Shown piece after piece: positions 1 through 8,057 of a stretch of 26,658 nucleotides of DNA; position 1 is the first letter of the stretch, and the number at the start of each line of letters is the position of its first letter. Below the pieces are notes generated by a model. The model did not search any database and was not told the DNA's origin. It saw only the letters and a program-made list of their open reading frames with translations. Made by a program: the position numbers and the translations under genes. This DNA comes from Collinsella sp. (GTDB lineage Bacteria > Actinomycetota > Coriobacteriia > Coriobacteriales > Coriobacteriaceae), in the NCBI GenBank assembly GCA_019419585.1, contig DXZQ01000030.1:1-26658 (forward strand), given 5' to 3'.

Positions 1-20
1 TGGGTTATACCCTAAGAGCA

Positions 21-43
21 AACCACCCTTTTTAAGGGTGGTT
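21..43. terminator. Hairpin terminator of an upstream gene
   Basis: A perfect 10-bp stem (AACCACCCTT at 21-30 with AAGGGTGGTT at 34-43) closes a TTT loop. There is only a weak T-rich tail (CTGATTTG), so termination efficiency is uncertain. It probably ends a gene that lies before the window. Its stem resembles the AACCACCAC hairpins at 9251 and 23353. Confidence 0.55.
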
Positions 44-114
44 CTGATTTGTTGAACACATGGTCGCTACGTCCGCGCCCGGCTCAAACGGTCAGCAATC
101 ATCCGCGAACGGTA

Positions 115-190
115 TTTGTTCAAAAAAGAACAAAGACAAACAAATTATTGTTGCAGTCTCTGTTCGAATGTGTTCAAATAAACATGAACA
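115..190 (+). promoter_or_regulatory. Candidate DeoR/LacR operator cluster upstream of lacA
   Basis: Two dyads lie in the lacA leader: TTTGTTC-N6-GAACAAA at 115-134 and TGTTCA-N8-TGAACA at 171-190. A tandem TGTTCGAATG/TGTTCAAATA with 10-bp spacing at 161-180 overlaps the second. TGTTCG-type half-sites are known for DeoR-family sugar repressors such as GlpR. The DeoR-type regulator at 9293-10096 is the obvious candidate ligand-controlled binder. The link between this protein and these sites is inference. Confidence 0.5.
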
Positions 191-284
191 GTGAAGAACC
201 GCACATTCAGATGCCCGGACCTGAACGCGGTTCAACACTTCCAAACAGAAACTGCGCACCTGCGTATCTCTCAAGGAGGATGTC

Positions 285-713
285 ATGAGGGTTGTAATCG
301 CTTCCGATGCCGACGGTATGTCGATGAAGGAGTCCATCAAGGAGATGCTCATCGCCGACGGTCACGAGGTCGTCGACTATTCCGAGACCCCTGCCGCGGA
401 CTTTGTCGATTCCGCCACCGCCGTTGCCAAGGACCTGCTGGAGCACAAGGATTCCCAGGGCTTCGCATTCGATAAGTACGGCGTCGGCTCCTATATGGCC
501 GCCGTCAAGATCAAGGGCATGGTCGTCGCCAACATTTCCGATGAGCGTTCCGCTTACATGACCCGCGAGCACAACGGCTCGCGCATGGTCACCATGGGCC
601 CGGGCGTTGTGGGCACCGAGGTCGCCAAGAAGATCGCCCGCGAGTTCCTGCGCGCCCAGTACGCCGGCGGCCGTCACCAGATCCGTGTCGACATGCTCAA
701 CAAGATGGCCTAA
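285..713 (+). CDS. lacA: Galactose-6-phosphate isomerase subunit LacA
   Basis: This is one subunit of the heteromeric cytosolic isomerase that converts galactose 6-phosphate to tagatose 6-phosphate. The product is 142 aa, the usual LacA length. It is a RpiB/LacAB-fold protein with an N-terminal SDADGM segment, a central KYGVGSYMA stretch, SDERSAYMTREHNGSRM at about 86-102, and the LacA-typical C-terminus GGRHQIRVDMLNKM. The ATG at 285 follows a strong AAGGAGGA Shine-Dalgarno at 273-280. It is the first gene of lacA-lacB-lacX-lacC and lies about 95 nt behind the operator-like dyads, so it is probably sugar-induced. The LacA assignment is based on close recall of Gram-positive LacA sequences and is secure. 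Confidence 0.95.
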   Translation: MRVVIASDADGMSMKESIKEMLIADGHEVVDYSETPAADFVDSATAVAKDLLEHKDSQGFAFDKYGVGSYMAAVKIKGMVVANISDERSAYMTREHNGSRMVTMGPGVVGTEVAKKIAREFLRAQYAGGRHQIRVDMLNKMA

Positions 714-776
714 CGAGAGCCACCGAGAACTCGAACTTCTACCTCAACTTGTGAATTCAGACGAAAGGACGTTCTG

Positions 777-1301
777 ATGAAGAAGACCATCGCAATCGGT
801 TGCGACCATATCGTTACGGACGAGAAGATCTATCTGGCCGACCGCCTGGAGCAGGCTGGCTACAAGGTGCTCGACTGCGGCACCTACAGCCACACCCGTA
901 CGCACTATCCCATCTACGGTAAGGCCGTGGGCGAGGCCGTTGCCAGCGGCAAGGCCGACTTTGGCGTGGCCCTGTGCGGCACCGGCATCGGCATCACCAA
1001 CGCCGCCAACAAGGTTCCCGGCGCCCGCTGCGCCCTGGTCCGCGATATGACCTCTGCCCTGTATGCCCGTCGCGAGCTCAACGCCAACATCGTGGGCTTT
1101 GGCGGTAAGATCACCGGCGAGTTCCTGATGGCCGATATCATGCTTGCCTTCCTGGAGGAGCCCTACGACAAGACTCCCGAGCACGATGCCCTGATTGCCA
1201 AGATCGATGCCTGCAATAAGGCCGACGCCGAGGCTCAGGCCGACCCGCACTTCTTTGACGAGTTTCTCGAGAAGTGGGATCGCGGCGAATACCACGATTA
1301 G
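777..1301 (+). CDS. lacB: Galactose-6-phosphate isomerase subunit LacB
   Basis: This is the second, catalytic-fold subunit of galactose-6-phosphate isomerase. The 174-aa product matches LacB throughout. It has GCDHIVTDEK at 8-17, DYNAMIC-fold strands followed by YSHTRTHYPIYG, and the phosphosugar-isomerase loop CGTGIGITNAANKVPG. The C-terminus FLEKWDRGEYHD is the standard LacB ending. The start is supported by GAAAGGA at 762-768, eight bases before the ATG. It follows lacA by 63 nt and should work as a complex with it. A 203-bp gap separates it from lacX; no convincing promoter or terminator was seen there. Confidence 0.95.
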   Translation: MKKTIAIGCDHIVTDEKIYLADRLEQAGYKVLDCGTYSHTRTHYPIYGKAVGEAVASGKADFGVALCGTGIGITNAANKVPGARCALVRDMTSALYARRELNANIVGFGGKITGEFLMADIMLAFLEEPYDKTPEHDALIAKIDACNKADAEAQADPHFFDEFLEKWDRGEYHD

Positions 1302-1504
1302 CGGGTATCCGGCGTAATTAACTAGTCCGTTGACGGCTCGCGTTTCTGTAATGGGGCGCGGGCCAGTTTTCTATCAGCCCAATTGGCTTGGCGGGCTTGG
1401 CGTGCATTGTTCTTTTGCGTGCGGCGCCGCCTCATTACCTTTGTGCTAAAGGCACGGCGTTCGCAATGGATCGTGCAAGATGATATGTGAAGGAGAAGAT
1501 TCCC

Positions 1505-2386
1505 ATGGAGTTTGTTCTTGATAACGGTTCTATTCGTGTGGCACTGAGCACGGCTGGCGGATCGTTCACTTCGATTAAAGCCAACGGCCGTGAGTACCTG
1601 TGGCAGGGCGACCCGGCGGTGTGGTCGGGCCAGGCACCCATTTGTTTCCCGATCTGCGGCGGCCTTCGTGACGGTCGCGCAATGACCATGGGCGGCCGCG
1701 AGGTCAAGCTCGCCCGCCACGGCTTTGCTCGCAAGCAGGAGTGGAAGCTCGAGGAGCAGAGCGACAACATGGTTGTGCTGAGCTTAAGCTCTGCCGACCA
1801 TGCCGAGTTGCTCGAGCAGTACCCGTATCCGTTTAAGATCGTTGCTCGTTACACGATCGATGCGGAGAAGGTGGCCGTGTCGTACGAGGTGACCAATGAG
1901 GGCACCGAGGACATGCCGTTCTTTGTGGGCGGTCACCCTGGCTTTAAGTGCCCGCTTGACGAGGGCGAGTCCTACGACGACTACGAGCTCCGTTTTGAGC
2001 AGCGCGAGGCCGCCGAGCTCTGTACTGCCGTTCCCTCGACGGGCCTGATTGATGTTGAGCATCGCAGCAAGAACCCGATGGTTGGCCATGACCTGCCGCT
2101 GACCCACGAACTCTTTGACTTCGCAGAGACCATCTTTGACGTGCTCGAGAGCCGCGTGGTTACGCTTACCAAGAAAACCGAGGACAAGGGCGTGCGCCTG
2201 ACGTTCCCCGATATGCCATACCTGATTGTGTGGAGCAAGCCCGAGGGCGACTTTGTGGCCGTGGAACCGTGGGGCGGCCTGTCCACCTGCTCCGACGAGG
2301 ACGATATTCTGGAGCACAAGCGCGGCTGCCTGGTGGCCAAGCCGGGAGAGACCGTCACCCGCGGCTTTGAGATCGAGATCCTTTAA
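1505..2386 (+). CDS. lacX: LacX-type aldose 1-epimerase family protein
   Basis: This belongs to the galactose-mutarotase superfamily (beta-sandwich, cytosolic). It is most like LacX, which travels with lacABCD operons in lactic acid bacteria and whose exact substrate is unsettled. The product is 293 aa from the ATG at 1505, preceded by AAGGAG at 1490-1495; a GTG at 1487 in the same frame overlaps that site and is less likely. Visible family features are YLWQGDPAVWSGQAPICFPICGG near residues 31-53, the RHGFARK segment, GGHPGFKCPL with the conserved His of the epimerase pocket, and VEPWGGLSTC with the glutamate-side motif. Its place between lacB and lacC suggests anomer handling of galactose or its phosphate. 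Confidence 0.88.
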   Translation: MEFVLDNGSIRVALSTAGGSFTSIKANGREYLWQGDPAVWSGQAPICFPICGGLRDGRAMTMGGREVKLARHGFARKQEWKLEEQSDNMVVLSLSSADHAELLEQYPYPFKIVARYTIDAEKVAVSYEVTNEGTEDMPFFVGGHPGFKCPLDEGESYDDYELRFEQREAAELCTAVPSTGLIDVEHRSKNPMVGHDLPLTHELFDFAETIFDVLESRVVTLTKKTEDKGVRLTFPDMPYLIVWSKPEGDFVAVEPWGGLSTCSDEDDILEHKRGCLVAKPGETVTRGFEIEIL

Positions 2387-2439
2387 CGAGCTATCGTATG
2401 TTTGGGGCGGGTTATGCCGCCCCGGAACAGGAGTTCAAC

Positions 2440-3375
2440 ATGATTCTGACCGTTACCATGAACCCGTCGATTGATACGCGCTATCAGCTCGACAAGCTGA
2501 TCATCGACGATGTTAACCGTGTGACACCCGAAAAGACCGCTGGCGGCAAGGGCCTCAACGTGAGTCGCGTGCTGCTGCAGCTGGGTGACGACGTGCTCGC
2601 GACCGGCCTGCTCGGCGGCCACATGGGTGCCTATATGGCCGAGCTTATGGATGCCGACGGCGTCAAGAACGACTTTGTGCCTATTGCTGGTGAGACGCGC
2701 ATCTGCCTGAATATCCTGCACGAGGGTAATCAGACCGAGCTGCTGGAGAGCGGCCCGCAGATCGCCCCGGCCGAGCTCGAGGCCTTTACGGCCAAGTTTG
2801 CCGAGCTTGCAGCGAAGGCGGACGTCGTGACGCTTTCGGGCTCGCTGCCGCGTGGCGTCGATGCCGGCTACTATGCCGAGCTCGTCAAGATCGCCGAGGA
2901 GGCGGGCGCCAAGGTGCTGCTCGACACTTCGGGTGCATCGCTGGAGGCCGCGCTGGAGTCCGACGCTAAGCCTGAGCTCGTAAAGCCCAACCTGACCGAG
3001 ATTAACGGCCTACTGGGTACGTCCTTTACGACCGATGATGTCGATGCCCTGCGCGAGGCGCTTGCCGCCGATGACCGTTTTGCCGGTATCCCCTGGGTTG
3101 TCGTTTCGATGGGCGCTGCCGGTTCGGTTGGCTTCCATGAGGGTCGCGCGTTCCGCGCCAAGACGCCCGCGATTGCGGCTGTGAACGCAACGGGTTCCGG
3201 CGACTCGACCATCGCTGGCTTTGCGCATGCCATTGCGGCTGGTGCCGACGACGTCACGGTGCTCAAGACCGCCAATACCTGCGGCAAGCTCAACGCTATG
3301 GATCCCAAGACCGGTCACCTGGTCATGGACCGCTGGGACGAGATCTACAACAGTGTTGAAGTAACGGAGCTGTAG
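2440..3375 (+). CDS. lacC: Tagatose-6-phosphate kinase LacC (PfkB family)
   Basis: This kinase phosphorylates tagatose 6-phosphate at C1 with ATP to give tagatose 1,6-bisphosphate. The product is 311 aa from the ATG at 2440, which sits 6 nt after ACAGGAG (2427-2433); an upstream in-frame start at 2398 is not needed. PfkB signatures are present: TMNPSID at 6-12, the substrate-site AGGKGLN at 34-40, SGSLPRG at 133-139, and the anion-hole/catalytic NATGSGDS at 249-256 with Asp255 as the likely base. The PfkB subfamily also holds 1-phosphofructokinases, but the lacAB neighbours and N-terminal similarity to LacC favour tagatose-6-phosphate. It is the last gene of the forward lac cluster and is followed by large dyads. 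Confidence 0.9.
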   Translation: MILTVTMNPSIDTRYQLDKLIIDDVNRVTPEKTAGGKGLNVSRVLLQLGDDVLATGLLGGHMGAYMAELMDADGVKNDFVPIAGETRICLNILHEGNQTELLESGPQIAPAELEAFTAKFAELAAKADVVTLSGSLPRGVDAGYYAELVKIAEEAGAKVLLDTSGASLEAALESDAKPELVKPNLTEINGLLGTSFTTDDVDALREALAADDRFAGIPWVVVSMGAAGSVGFHEGRAFRAKTPAIAAVNATGSGDSTIAGFAHAIAAGADDVTVLKTANTCGKLNAMDPKTGHLVMDRWDEIYNSVEVTEL

Positions 3376-3405
3376 GGTTACGCGGTTTTACCAAACCGCG
3401 CAACC
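3376..3405. repeat. GGTTACGCGGTTT hairpin, copy 1
   Basis: A stem of GGTTACGCGGTTT (3376-3388) and AAACCGCGCAACC (3393-3405) has one mismatch and a TACC loop. It starts immediately after the lacC stop codon and may act in termination, although no T-tract follows. The 28-bp core recurs in reverse-complement orientation at 17928-17955 with one base changed. Confidence 0.6.
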
Positions 3406-3417
3406 AGCCGACGCTGC

Positions 3418-3516
3418 AAACCCGCCAGAGCGGCAATCTGCCTTTCAACTGCGGCGGCATGACCAGAAGGTCAATGCCGCCTTGTTTCAAGGCACCTTGC
3501 TCGCTCTGGCGGGTTT
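3418..3516. repeat. Nested long inverted repeat downstream of lacC
   Basis: The outer arms are 15-bp perfect complements (3418-3432 and 3502-3516, core CCCGCCAGAGCG). Inside are GCAA/TTGC (3433-3436 / 3497-3500), GCCTT/AAGGC (3440-3444 / 3489-3493), GGCGGCAT/ATGCCGCC (3453-3460 / 3474-3481) and GACC/GGTC around an AGAA loop. RNA from either strand could fold into one long rod. It is flanked by A-rich and TTTT ends, so bidirectional termination is possible. It could equally be a mobile palindromic repeat. Confidence 0.65.
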
Positions 3517-3558
3517 TCGCTGTCGTTGCCAAAACATCGACGTAGCCCTGGTCGCAAG

Positions 3559-3641
3559 TAGTCGTTGGGGACGTTCTTAAATGACTAGTCAAACAAGAAC
3601 GTCCCCAACGACTAGTCATTTAAGAACGTCCCCAACGACTA
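3559..3641. repeat. Dispersed AACGTCCCCAACGACT repeat, three-unit inverted copy
   Basis: The unit AAGAACGTCCCCAACGACT occurs inverted at 3560-3578 and directly at 3595-3613 and 3622-3640. The outer arms 3559-3590 and 3610-3641 are perfectly complementary over 32 bp. Related single or paired copies are at 23431-23448 and 24898-24959. No coding frame is supported here. Confidence 0.75.
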
Positions 3642-3649
3642 GCTAATAA

Positions 3650-3687
3650 AACGGCGCCCGTCGGCGATGTTGCCGGCGGGCGCCGTT
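3650..3687 (-). terminator. Intrinsic terminator of galK-galT
   Basis: The arms ACGGCGCCCG (3651-3660) and CGGGCGCCGT (3677-3686) form a GC-rich stem that extends with CGGC/GCCG. Read on the minus strand it ends in TTTTATTAG, giving a U-tract in the correct position for transcripts from galT, whose stop is at 3734. Confidence 0.75.
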
Positions 3688-3733
3688 GTTTTGAAGACGA
3701 AATGATCCGTTTTCCTCCGTCCCCAAGGGATCG

Positions 3734-5362
3734 TTACAGCGAGTCGATAAAGCGCTGTTGGGCGGCGCGTCCTGCTTCGTCCCACTTAAAGACGCCGGCG
3801 TTGTCGAGCACGTGGCCAAACACCACGCCGACCTCCTCGTGCAGGATATCGATGGCGTTGTCGGCCGTAAGCTCGTCGGCGCGGCGGGCAAAGACGTCCT
3901 CAGCCCATGCGGCGTGGCTGCGGCAAAGATCATCGCCCTCGAGCGCACCGGCAAGGTCGTAGCTGGCATCGACCTTGGCTGCCAGCAGATGCTCACGGAC
4001 AGCGCCAAGCTCGGGAACCAGGCGCGGCGGCAGAATGGCCAGGCCCATGACCTCGATCAGGCCGATGTTCTCCTTCTTAATGTGGTGGTACTCGGCATGC
4101 GGATGGAAAACGCCCAGCGGATGCTCGTCGGTCGTGATATTGCAGCGAAGCGCCAGGTAGGCCTCGTAAATCTCGCCGCCGGCATTGCCGCGGGAATCGA
4201 CGCGGCGGATGACGGGCGTCACGGTGTTGTGGGCCACGCCGTCGGCCGTGTGTGCGATAACGCCCACCGACTCATCGGTCCACTCGCGCCAGGCGAGGAT
4301 AATCTTCTCAGCAGCGTCGAGCAGCTGAGCGCGGTCATGCGAGCGCAGACGCAGCACCGAGAGCGGCCATTGCAGCACAGTGCCGGTGACCTGGTCAAAT
4401 CCGGGCACGCTAAACTGCGAGACCTCGGCGGCATGCATCATGGGGAACTCGTGCGCACCGCCCTGGAAGTGGTCGTGCGAAAGAATCGAGCCGCCCACGA
4501 TGGGCAGGTCGGCGTTGGAGCCAATAAAGTAGTGCGGGAACAGGTCGACAAAGTCGAGCAGACAGGTCAGACCCTTGCGGTCCACGTGCATCGGGCGATG
4601 CTCGGAGCTCATGGCAATGCAGTGCTCGTTAAAGTACGCGTACGGGCTGTACTGGAAACCCCAGCGCTCGCCGTCGAGCTGGATGGGGATAACGCGCAGA
4701 TTCTGGCGGGCGGGGTGAGCGCCGCCGTCGGCTGCGGCGGAGCGTCCGGGATAGCCCTCGTTTTCGATGCAGAGCTGGCAGGCGGGATACTTCTCGCCCG
4801 TGTTCTTGGCTACACCTGCCGCGGCGATATCGCGCGGGTCCTTCTCAGGCTTGGACAGGTTGATAGTGATCTCAAGATCGCCCCAGTTGGTGGGGGTGCT
4901 CCATTTGATGTTGCGCGCGATGGCGGCACGGCGCACGTAGCCGGCGTCGCAGCACAGGCCGTAGAACCAGTCGGTTGCGGCGCGGGGCTCGTTGACGCCC
5001 ATACGTCCGTTGAACTCTTCGTTTACAACCGAAGGCCTCGGCATGAGCGCGCCCATGATGCGCATGGCGATGCGGTCGCGGCCCGACGCCGTGTCCTCGG
5101 CGGTGCCGTTGGCAACGGCGGTCTCGGAAAGCGCGGCAAGCGTGCCTTCAAGGTCAAAGTCGGGCAAGGTATCGGGGTGCAAGAGCGAGAGTTTCTCAAC
5201 CTGGAGCGCCCAGGCCATATCGAGCGCGGGCCCCGTAGCGCCGATGCACTCCAAAATGGTGTTGTATGCCCAGATGCGGTCGTCCTGGCCGATCATCGAT
5301 CGGTGGATGGCGTACTCGATCAGGTTCTGTGCGGCCTCGCGCACGTCAGTCATTACAGCCAT
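3734..5362 (-). CDS. galT: UDP-glucose-hexose-1-phosphate uridylyltransferase, GalT type 2
   Basis: This Leloir enzyme swaps UMP between UDP-glucose and galactose 1-phosphate. The 542-aa length and sequence fit the Firmicutes/Actinobacteria long GalT family (GalT2), not the roughly 350-aa E. coli form. The active-site-like SHDHFQGG stands near residues 300-307, and a second conserved block, GVFHPHAEYHHIKKENIGL, is near 425-443. The ATG at 5362 has AAGGGGG ten bases upstream. A second in-frame ATG at 5353 overlaps the galK stop as TAATG, so three residues at the N-terminus are uncertain. Overlap with galK implies translational coupling within a galKT operon. Confidence 0.93.
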   Translation of the reverse strand: MAVMTDVREAAQNLIEYAIHRSMIGQDDRIWAYNTILECIGATGPALDMAWALQVEKLSLLHPDTLPDFDLEGTLAALSETAVANGTAEDTASGRDRIAMRIMGALMPRPSVVNEEFNGRMGVNEPRAATDWFYGLCCDAGYVRRAAIARNIKWSTPTNWGDLEITINLSKPEKDPRDIAAAGVAKNTGEKYPACQLCIENEGYPGRSAAADGGAHPARQNLRVIPIQLDGERWGFQYSPYAYFNEHCIAMSSEHRPMHVDRKGLTCLLDFVDLFPHYFIGSNADLPIVGGSILSHDHFQGGAHEFPMMHAAEVSQFSVPGFDQVTGTVLQWPLSVLRLRSHDRAQLLDAAEKIILAWREWTDESVGVIAHTADGVAHNTVTPVIRRVDSRGNAGGEIYEAYLALRCNITTDEHPLGVFHPHAEYHHIKKENIGLIEVMGLAILPPRLVPELGAVREHLLAAKVDASYDLAGALEGDDLCRSHAAWAEDVFARRADELTADNAIDILHEEVGVVFGHVLDNAGVFKWDEAGRAAQQRFIDSL

Positions 5363-6558
5363 GCCGCGTAAGCCCCCTTGTCAGAGATGGCGTAGTGACG
5401 GGCAGAGCCCTCGCCCAGCCAGCCGTTCATCTTGGCAATGAAGGTGTCGACCAGGTCGAGCGGCACGAAGGCCTGGATGGTGCCACCAAAGCCGCCACCG
5501 TGGATACGGACGGCGCCGCGGCCGTCGAGCACGTGCTCGGCCAGCGCCAGGGCATACATGGAAGGCTGCTCGGAACCCAGCTTGGCAACAACATTCTGCA
5601 GGTACATGGCAGAGCTGGCGCCGGACTCGCGCGTCAGGACCAGGAACTGGTCGATGTCGCCGGCGTTCAGAGCTGCCCAGCGCTTGTCGACCAGGCCGTT
5701 CTCGTACCAGTAGTGAACGGCGCGCAGGCAGGCACGGTCGCCCAGTTTGGCGCGCAGCTCGGGGAGCCTGGCGTCAAAATCGGCAACGTCGACCTCGCAC
5801 AGGCGTGCCTTGCCAAACTCGGCGGCAACGTCCTGCATCTCGCGCGGAACGGCGGCGTAGTCGTCGGTGGCGGCCACGTGGTCGGCACCGACCTTAACGA
5901 GCACGAGCGCATAGCCGTGATCCTCAAAGTTGAGCTCGAGCTTCTGGGTTTTAGGCTGAGCCTGGTCCTCAAAGTCCATGTAGGCAAGGCCGCCCAGGCA
6001 CACGGCGGCCTGGTCCATCAGACCGCAGGGCTTGCCGTAATAGTTGTTCTCGGTGCGCTGGCTCATCTGCGCGAGCGCGACGGGCTCGATGGCGGGTGCG
6101 CCCCAGAGGGTTTCCATGGCGCGACCGTACGCGGCCTCGACGGCGGCAGAGCTGGAAAGACCGCCGCCCGAGGGGACGGAGCAGGTAAAGGCAAAGTCGA
6201 AGCCGTGGGGCTCAACGCCAAGGGCTGCAATCTCGTGGGCCATGCCGCGGACGAGGCTTGCGGACGTGCCCTTCTCGGACTCCTGAACGTCTAGCGTGTC
6301 GAGCGCGATTTCAAACGTGGGATAGCCCTCGTCGGCTACGCGAACCTTGTTGGAATCGGTTGCCACGGCGATGCCGTCGACGGCGACATCGAGCGAGCCG
6401 GCGATAACGTGGCCACCCTCGTGGTCGGTGTGGTTGCCGCTGATCTCGGAGCGGCCGGGCGCGTGCACATAGAGCACCTGGCGATCGCCGATGGGCCCAA
6501 ACTCCTCCTCGAACAGCTTGGTGAGCGTGGCGAGTGTCTTTTCGTCGGGGGTGGTCAT
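5353..6558 (-). CDS. galK: Galactokinase
   Basis: A GHMP-family kinase that converts galactose and ATP to galactose 1-phosphate. It is 401 aa, close to the usual length. The galactokinase signature appears as PGRSEISGNHTDHEGG at 34-49 (Ser replaces the usual Asn/Val positions). The phosphate-binding VPSGGGLSSSA is at 128-138, GLMDQ carries the probable catalytic Asp182, and the third GHMP motif HGGGFGGT lies near 354-361. The minus-strand ATG at 6558 follows AAAGGA with 5 nt spacing. It is the first gene of galKT; its upstream region carries operator-like sites shared with the LacI gene. Confidence 0.95.
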   Translation of the reverse strand: MTTPDEKTLATLTKLFEEEFGPIGDRQVLYVHAPGRSEISGNHTDHEGGHVIAGSLDVAVDGIAVATDSNKVRVADEGYPTFEIALDTLDVQESEKGTSASLVRGMAHEIAALGVEPHGFDFAFTCSVPSGGGLSSSAAVEAAYGRAMETLWGAPAIEPVALAQMSQRTENNYYGKPCGLMDQAAVCLGGLAYMDFEDQAQPKTQKLELNFEDHGYALVLVKVGADHVAATDDYAAVPREMQDVAAEFGKARLCEVDVADFDARLPELRAKLGDRACLRAVHYWYENGLVDKRWAALNAGDIDQFLVLTRESGASSAMYLQNVVAKLGSEQPSMYALALAEHVLDGRGAVRIHGGGFGGTIQAFVPLDLVDTFIAKMNGWLGEGSARHYAISDKGAYAAWL

Positions 6559-6602
6559 GGGAGTCCTTTCCTTGGCGCATACTGACGAGTTTTCCGTCGT
6601 AG

Positions 6603-6803
6603 TGAGTACGTTAACAATCTGAAGCGGCGTGAACTCAGCATCTACGATGCCGCACGTTACGGGCTATGTTAACGTACTCATAACACAACGCTTATCACTT
6701 TTTGAGAATCTGGTAATCGGTAGAAATTCAGCCGTGAACGGTATTGCCGTATGGACTTATAGAGCAGAAGAGTTGCGGATTGAAAAAGTAGAGTACGTTA
6801 ACA
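6603..6803. promoter_or_regulatory. Three LacI-family operator candidates between galK and lacI
   Basis: The motif TGAGTACGTTAACA occurs at 6603-6616, in reverse orientation at 6667-6680 (TGTTAACGTACTCA), and with one change at 6790-6803 (AGAGTACGTTAACA). Each has TG...ACGT...CA symmetry around a CG, the form expected of LacI-family operators. Sites 1 and 2 are 64 bp apart and close to galK; site 3 is about 94 bp before the regulator's GTG. Autoregulation plus galKT repression, possibly with looping, is inferred. Exact -35/-10 boxes could not be assigned. Confidence 0.65.
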
Positions 6804-6896
6804 TGCGTCCGACGATAGCGGGCCTCGGCGCGGGGTGTATTTCTGCCCGGGCCGGCATGCACGCTATTCAGATCTCGCAACGGTGAAGGTGATCCT

Positions 6897-7928
6897 GTGG
6901 CAAGGCGCCCGTCCAACGATACAGGTACGCGTCCGGTCTCCATGGCCGACGTCGCCCGCGCTGCTGGCGTTTCGCAGCAGACGGTTTCGCGCGTCGCCAA
7001 CGGCTTGCCCAACGTTAACGAGCAGACGCGCCAGCGCGTGCAGGCCGCTATGCAAGAGCTCGGCTTTCGTCCGAGTTATGCCGGTCGCTCGCTGCGCGAC
7101 GGCCGCTACCATTCGGTCGGTCTGTGCGTCAACGATGTCACCAAGTTTGGCAACCTCTCAATGATCGACGGCATCGCCAGCGCTGCTCGCGAGCATAATT
7201 GCGCCATCACGCTGGTCGAGATGTCCAAGACCGAGGAGTTTTCGCTTGCCGAGGCAACGCGTCGTATGGCCGCGCTGCCTGTGGACGGCATCATTATCGG
7301 CATGAGCCGTATGGCGCCCGATTTTGAGACGTTTGATCCACTGCCGGGCATTGGCACGGTCATCGTTACCATGTACGCGCACCCGCGGGTGACCACGGTA
7401 GACTCCGATCATTACGGCTGCTCGCTCTTGCTTATGAATCACCTGTTTGAGCTGGGGCATGAGCAAATTCGCTATATTGGCGGCCCGTCATTCTCGGTCG
7501 ACGAGCAATTTCGTCGAGCCGGTTGGCAGGATGCGCTCGAGCGTAGGCACATTAAGCCGCAGACGCCGCTCGAGGGCGACTGGTCTGCCAACAGCGGTTA
7601 CGAGGCCGGCGGATATCTGGCCGAGCACGACCGCACCATGACGGCGATTTACGCGGCAAACGACCAGATGGCAAACGGCGCAATTGCAGCGCTGCGCGAT
7701 AGTGGCTTGCGCGTGCCCGAGGACGTGAGCGTGGTGGGCGTCGATGATTCGCTCGATGATTTTGTGGCACACAACGAGCTCACGACCGTGCGATTTGATC
7801 TACATCAGCGCGGACGCGAGGTATTCGAGCATGCGGTTCCCGAGGCGGGTACGGCGGGCAAAACCGTTGCCATTCGTATTCCCGGCCAGCTCATTATTCG
7901 ACATAGCACGGCGATACCGCGCGCATAG
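6897..7928 (+). CDS. LacI-family transcriptional repressor (probable galKT regulator)
   Basis: A cytosolic DNA-binding regulator of 343 aa, typical for the family. The N-terminal helix-turn-helix is MADVARAAGVSQQTVSRVANG at about residues 16-36, followed by the hinge region with PSYAGRSLRDG, where the AR pair common in minor-groove hinge helices is degenerate. The rest is a periplasmic-binding-protein-like sugar domain with the VVGVDDS and TTVRFD segments. The start is GTG at 6897, supported by AAGGTGAT just upstream and by the full HTH. It is divergent from galKT and shares the spacer with three near-identical palindromes. The ligand is probably galactose or a derivative, which is inference. 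Confidence 0.9.
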   Translation: MARRPSNDTGTRPVSMADVARAAGVSQQTVSRVANGLPNVNEQTRQRVQAAMQELGFRPSYAGRSLRDGRYHSVGLCVNDVTKFGNLSMIDGIASAAREHNCAITLVEMSKTEEFSLAEATRRMAALPVDGIIIGMSRMAPDFETFDPLPGIGTVIVTMYAHPRVTTVDSDHYGCSLLLMNHLFELGHEQIRYIGGPSFSVDEQFRRAGWQDALERRHIKPQTPLEGDWSANSGYEAGGYLAEHDRTMTAIYAANDQMANGAIAALRDSGLRVPEDVSVVGVDDSLDDFVAHNELTTVRFDLHQRGREVFEHAVPEAGTAGKTVAIRIPGQLIIRHSTAIPRA

Positions 7929-8057
7929 TTTGCGCAGGTAAACGGCGATTTATCGTATTTCAATAACAATCGGTATGGATGCCGGCAGATAACAGCTGGG
8001 ATACTGCCGAGTGTTATGATAGACGGGTTCTTTTGTCTATCTAGGAGGCTTTGCCTG

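Noticed and set aside
3758..5371. 537-codon forward frame across galT
   Set aside because: It is antisense to galT, whose motifs and length are clear; high GC third positions keep the opposite frame open. No family features.
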